Source: Desulfamplus sp.
Lineage (GTDB): Bacteria; Desulfobacterota; Desulfobacteria; Desulfobacterales; Desulfobacteraceae
Reading direction: 5' to 3'
Length of the DNA: 6,812 nt
NCBI GenBank assembly: GCA_015233755.1
Contig: JADFXA010000120.1
Coordinates: 1-6,812, forward strand
Below the pieces are notes generated by a model that worked only from the letters and a program-made list of their open reading frames with translations, searched no databases and was not told the DNA's origin. Shown in pieces: positions 6,566-6,812 of the stretch. Each line of letters begins with the position of its first letter. The first letter of the stretch is position 1. The position numbers were made by a program, and so were the translations under genes.

Positions 6566-6812
6566 AATATATATTAAAATTTTTATATACAAAATATGCA
6601 TGTCATAAACCAACCATTATGATTTTATTGCTTGACTCTTAATACTCATATATATTAAGTAAATTCAGTTTTTAATTTTTATTTATATTTTTTTTATTAT
6701 TTGTAAGATAGCCTTGATTTAAGGTGAATTAGGTTTAAAATTCAATTAATTTTGCCATTAGAATTTTTGGATTAAGTTTATCAGATTAAAAGATGTTTAT
6801 GTTATTAGATTT
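6566..6812. other. AT-rich non-coding tail, possible regulatory region
   Basis: No gene can be supported in these 247 bases. G+C is about 20% over 6601-6780 by hand count. The stretch holds an imperfect A+T palindrome right after trpR (about 6569-6588), an inverted repeat at 6638-6659, a T-rich tract at 6669-6700 including eight consecutive T, and a small CCTT/AAGG hairpin at 6712-6724. It could be the upstream region of a gene that starts beyond the window. Confidence 0.5.
6638..6659. repeat. 7-bp inverted repeat next to a TTGACT hexamer
   Basis: CTTAATA (6638-6644) and its exact reverse complement TATTAAG (6653-6659) are separated by 8 bases. A -35-like TTGACT sits directly upstream at 6632-6637, and the right arm contains a weak -10-like TATTAA at 15-base spacing. 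The layout would suit an operator overlapping a promoter. It could also be chance in 20% G+C DNA, or a weak terminator followed by the T-rich tract. Confidence 0.3.

Noticed and set aside
6712..6743. Possible tRNA-like or riboswitch-like fold around CCTTGATTTAAGG and the following GAATT/AATTC
   Set aside because: No acceptor stem, anticodon arm or conserved T-loop could be assembled, and the stems are 4-5 bp and AT-rich.
6793..6812. ATG at 6793 with an open frame to the window end, as the start of a downstream gene
   Set aside because: Only six codons are visible and no Shine-Dalgarno is properly spaced. It cannot be told from chance.
1..6812. CRISPR arrays, insertion sequences, transposases, tRNA or rRNA genes
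   Set aside because: No regularly spaced repeats, no transposase-like protein, no terminal inverted repeats bounding a gene and no RNA-gene signature were found on either strand.

Overview
The window looks like chromosomal DNA from an AT-rich Gram-negative bacterium. The evidence is a sigma-54 (RpoN) type activator, a c-di-GMP-type signalling protein, a lipoprotein with a clean lipobox, and a TrpR-family repressor. The C-terminal PilZ-like domain, with its '..WFYFM' ending, resembles a subtype I associate with Desulfobacterota-like and other 'deltaproteobacterial' genomes. That placement is tentative; nothing here fixes the phylum.

Bases 1-5712 form one tightly packed block on the plus strand: the 3' part of signal peptidase I (lepB), aspartate carbamoyltransferase (pyrB), class I dihydroorotase (pyrC, overlapping pyrB by 11 bases), an NtrC/PilR-type sigma-54-dependent response regulator, and a GAF / degenerate GGDEF / PilZ-like protein. 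Gaps are 67, -11, 66 and 26 bases, so at least pyrB-pyrC and the two signalling genes are probably co-transcribed in pairs, and the whole block may be one operon. PyrB and PyrC catalyse consecutive steps of de novo UMP synthesis. The two signalling genes have no obvious tie to pyrimidine synthesis, and the cognate histidine kinase is not in the window.

Bases 5781-6185 on the minus strand encode a small, very AT-rich putative lipoprotein that I do not recognise. It has its own strong ribosome binding site and a plausible promoter. It converges on the signalling operon and is divergent from the next gene.

Bases 6293-6565 on the plus strand encode a short TrpR-family repressor with the hallmark helix-turn-helix, but with isoleucine where E. 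coli TrpR has the tryptophan-contacting Ser88. The last 247 bases contain no gene I can support. They are about 20% G+C over the part counted, with a T-rich tract and a 7-bp inverted repeat next to a TTGACT hexamer that could be a promoter or operator for a gene beyond the window.

The most interesting item is the GAF-GGDEF-PilZ fusion. Its catalytic signature is degraded (SGDKF), but an RxxD c-di-GMP inhibitory site is retained at the exact expected spacing. This suggests a nucleotide receptor rather than an enzyme, encoded directly after an orphan sigma-54 activator.
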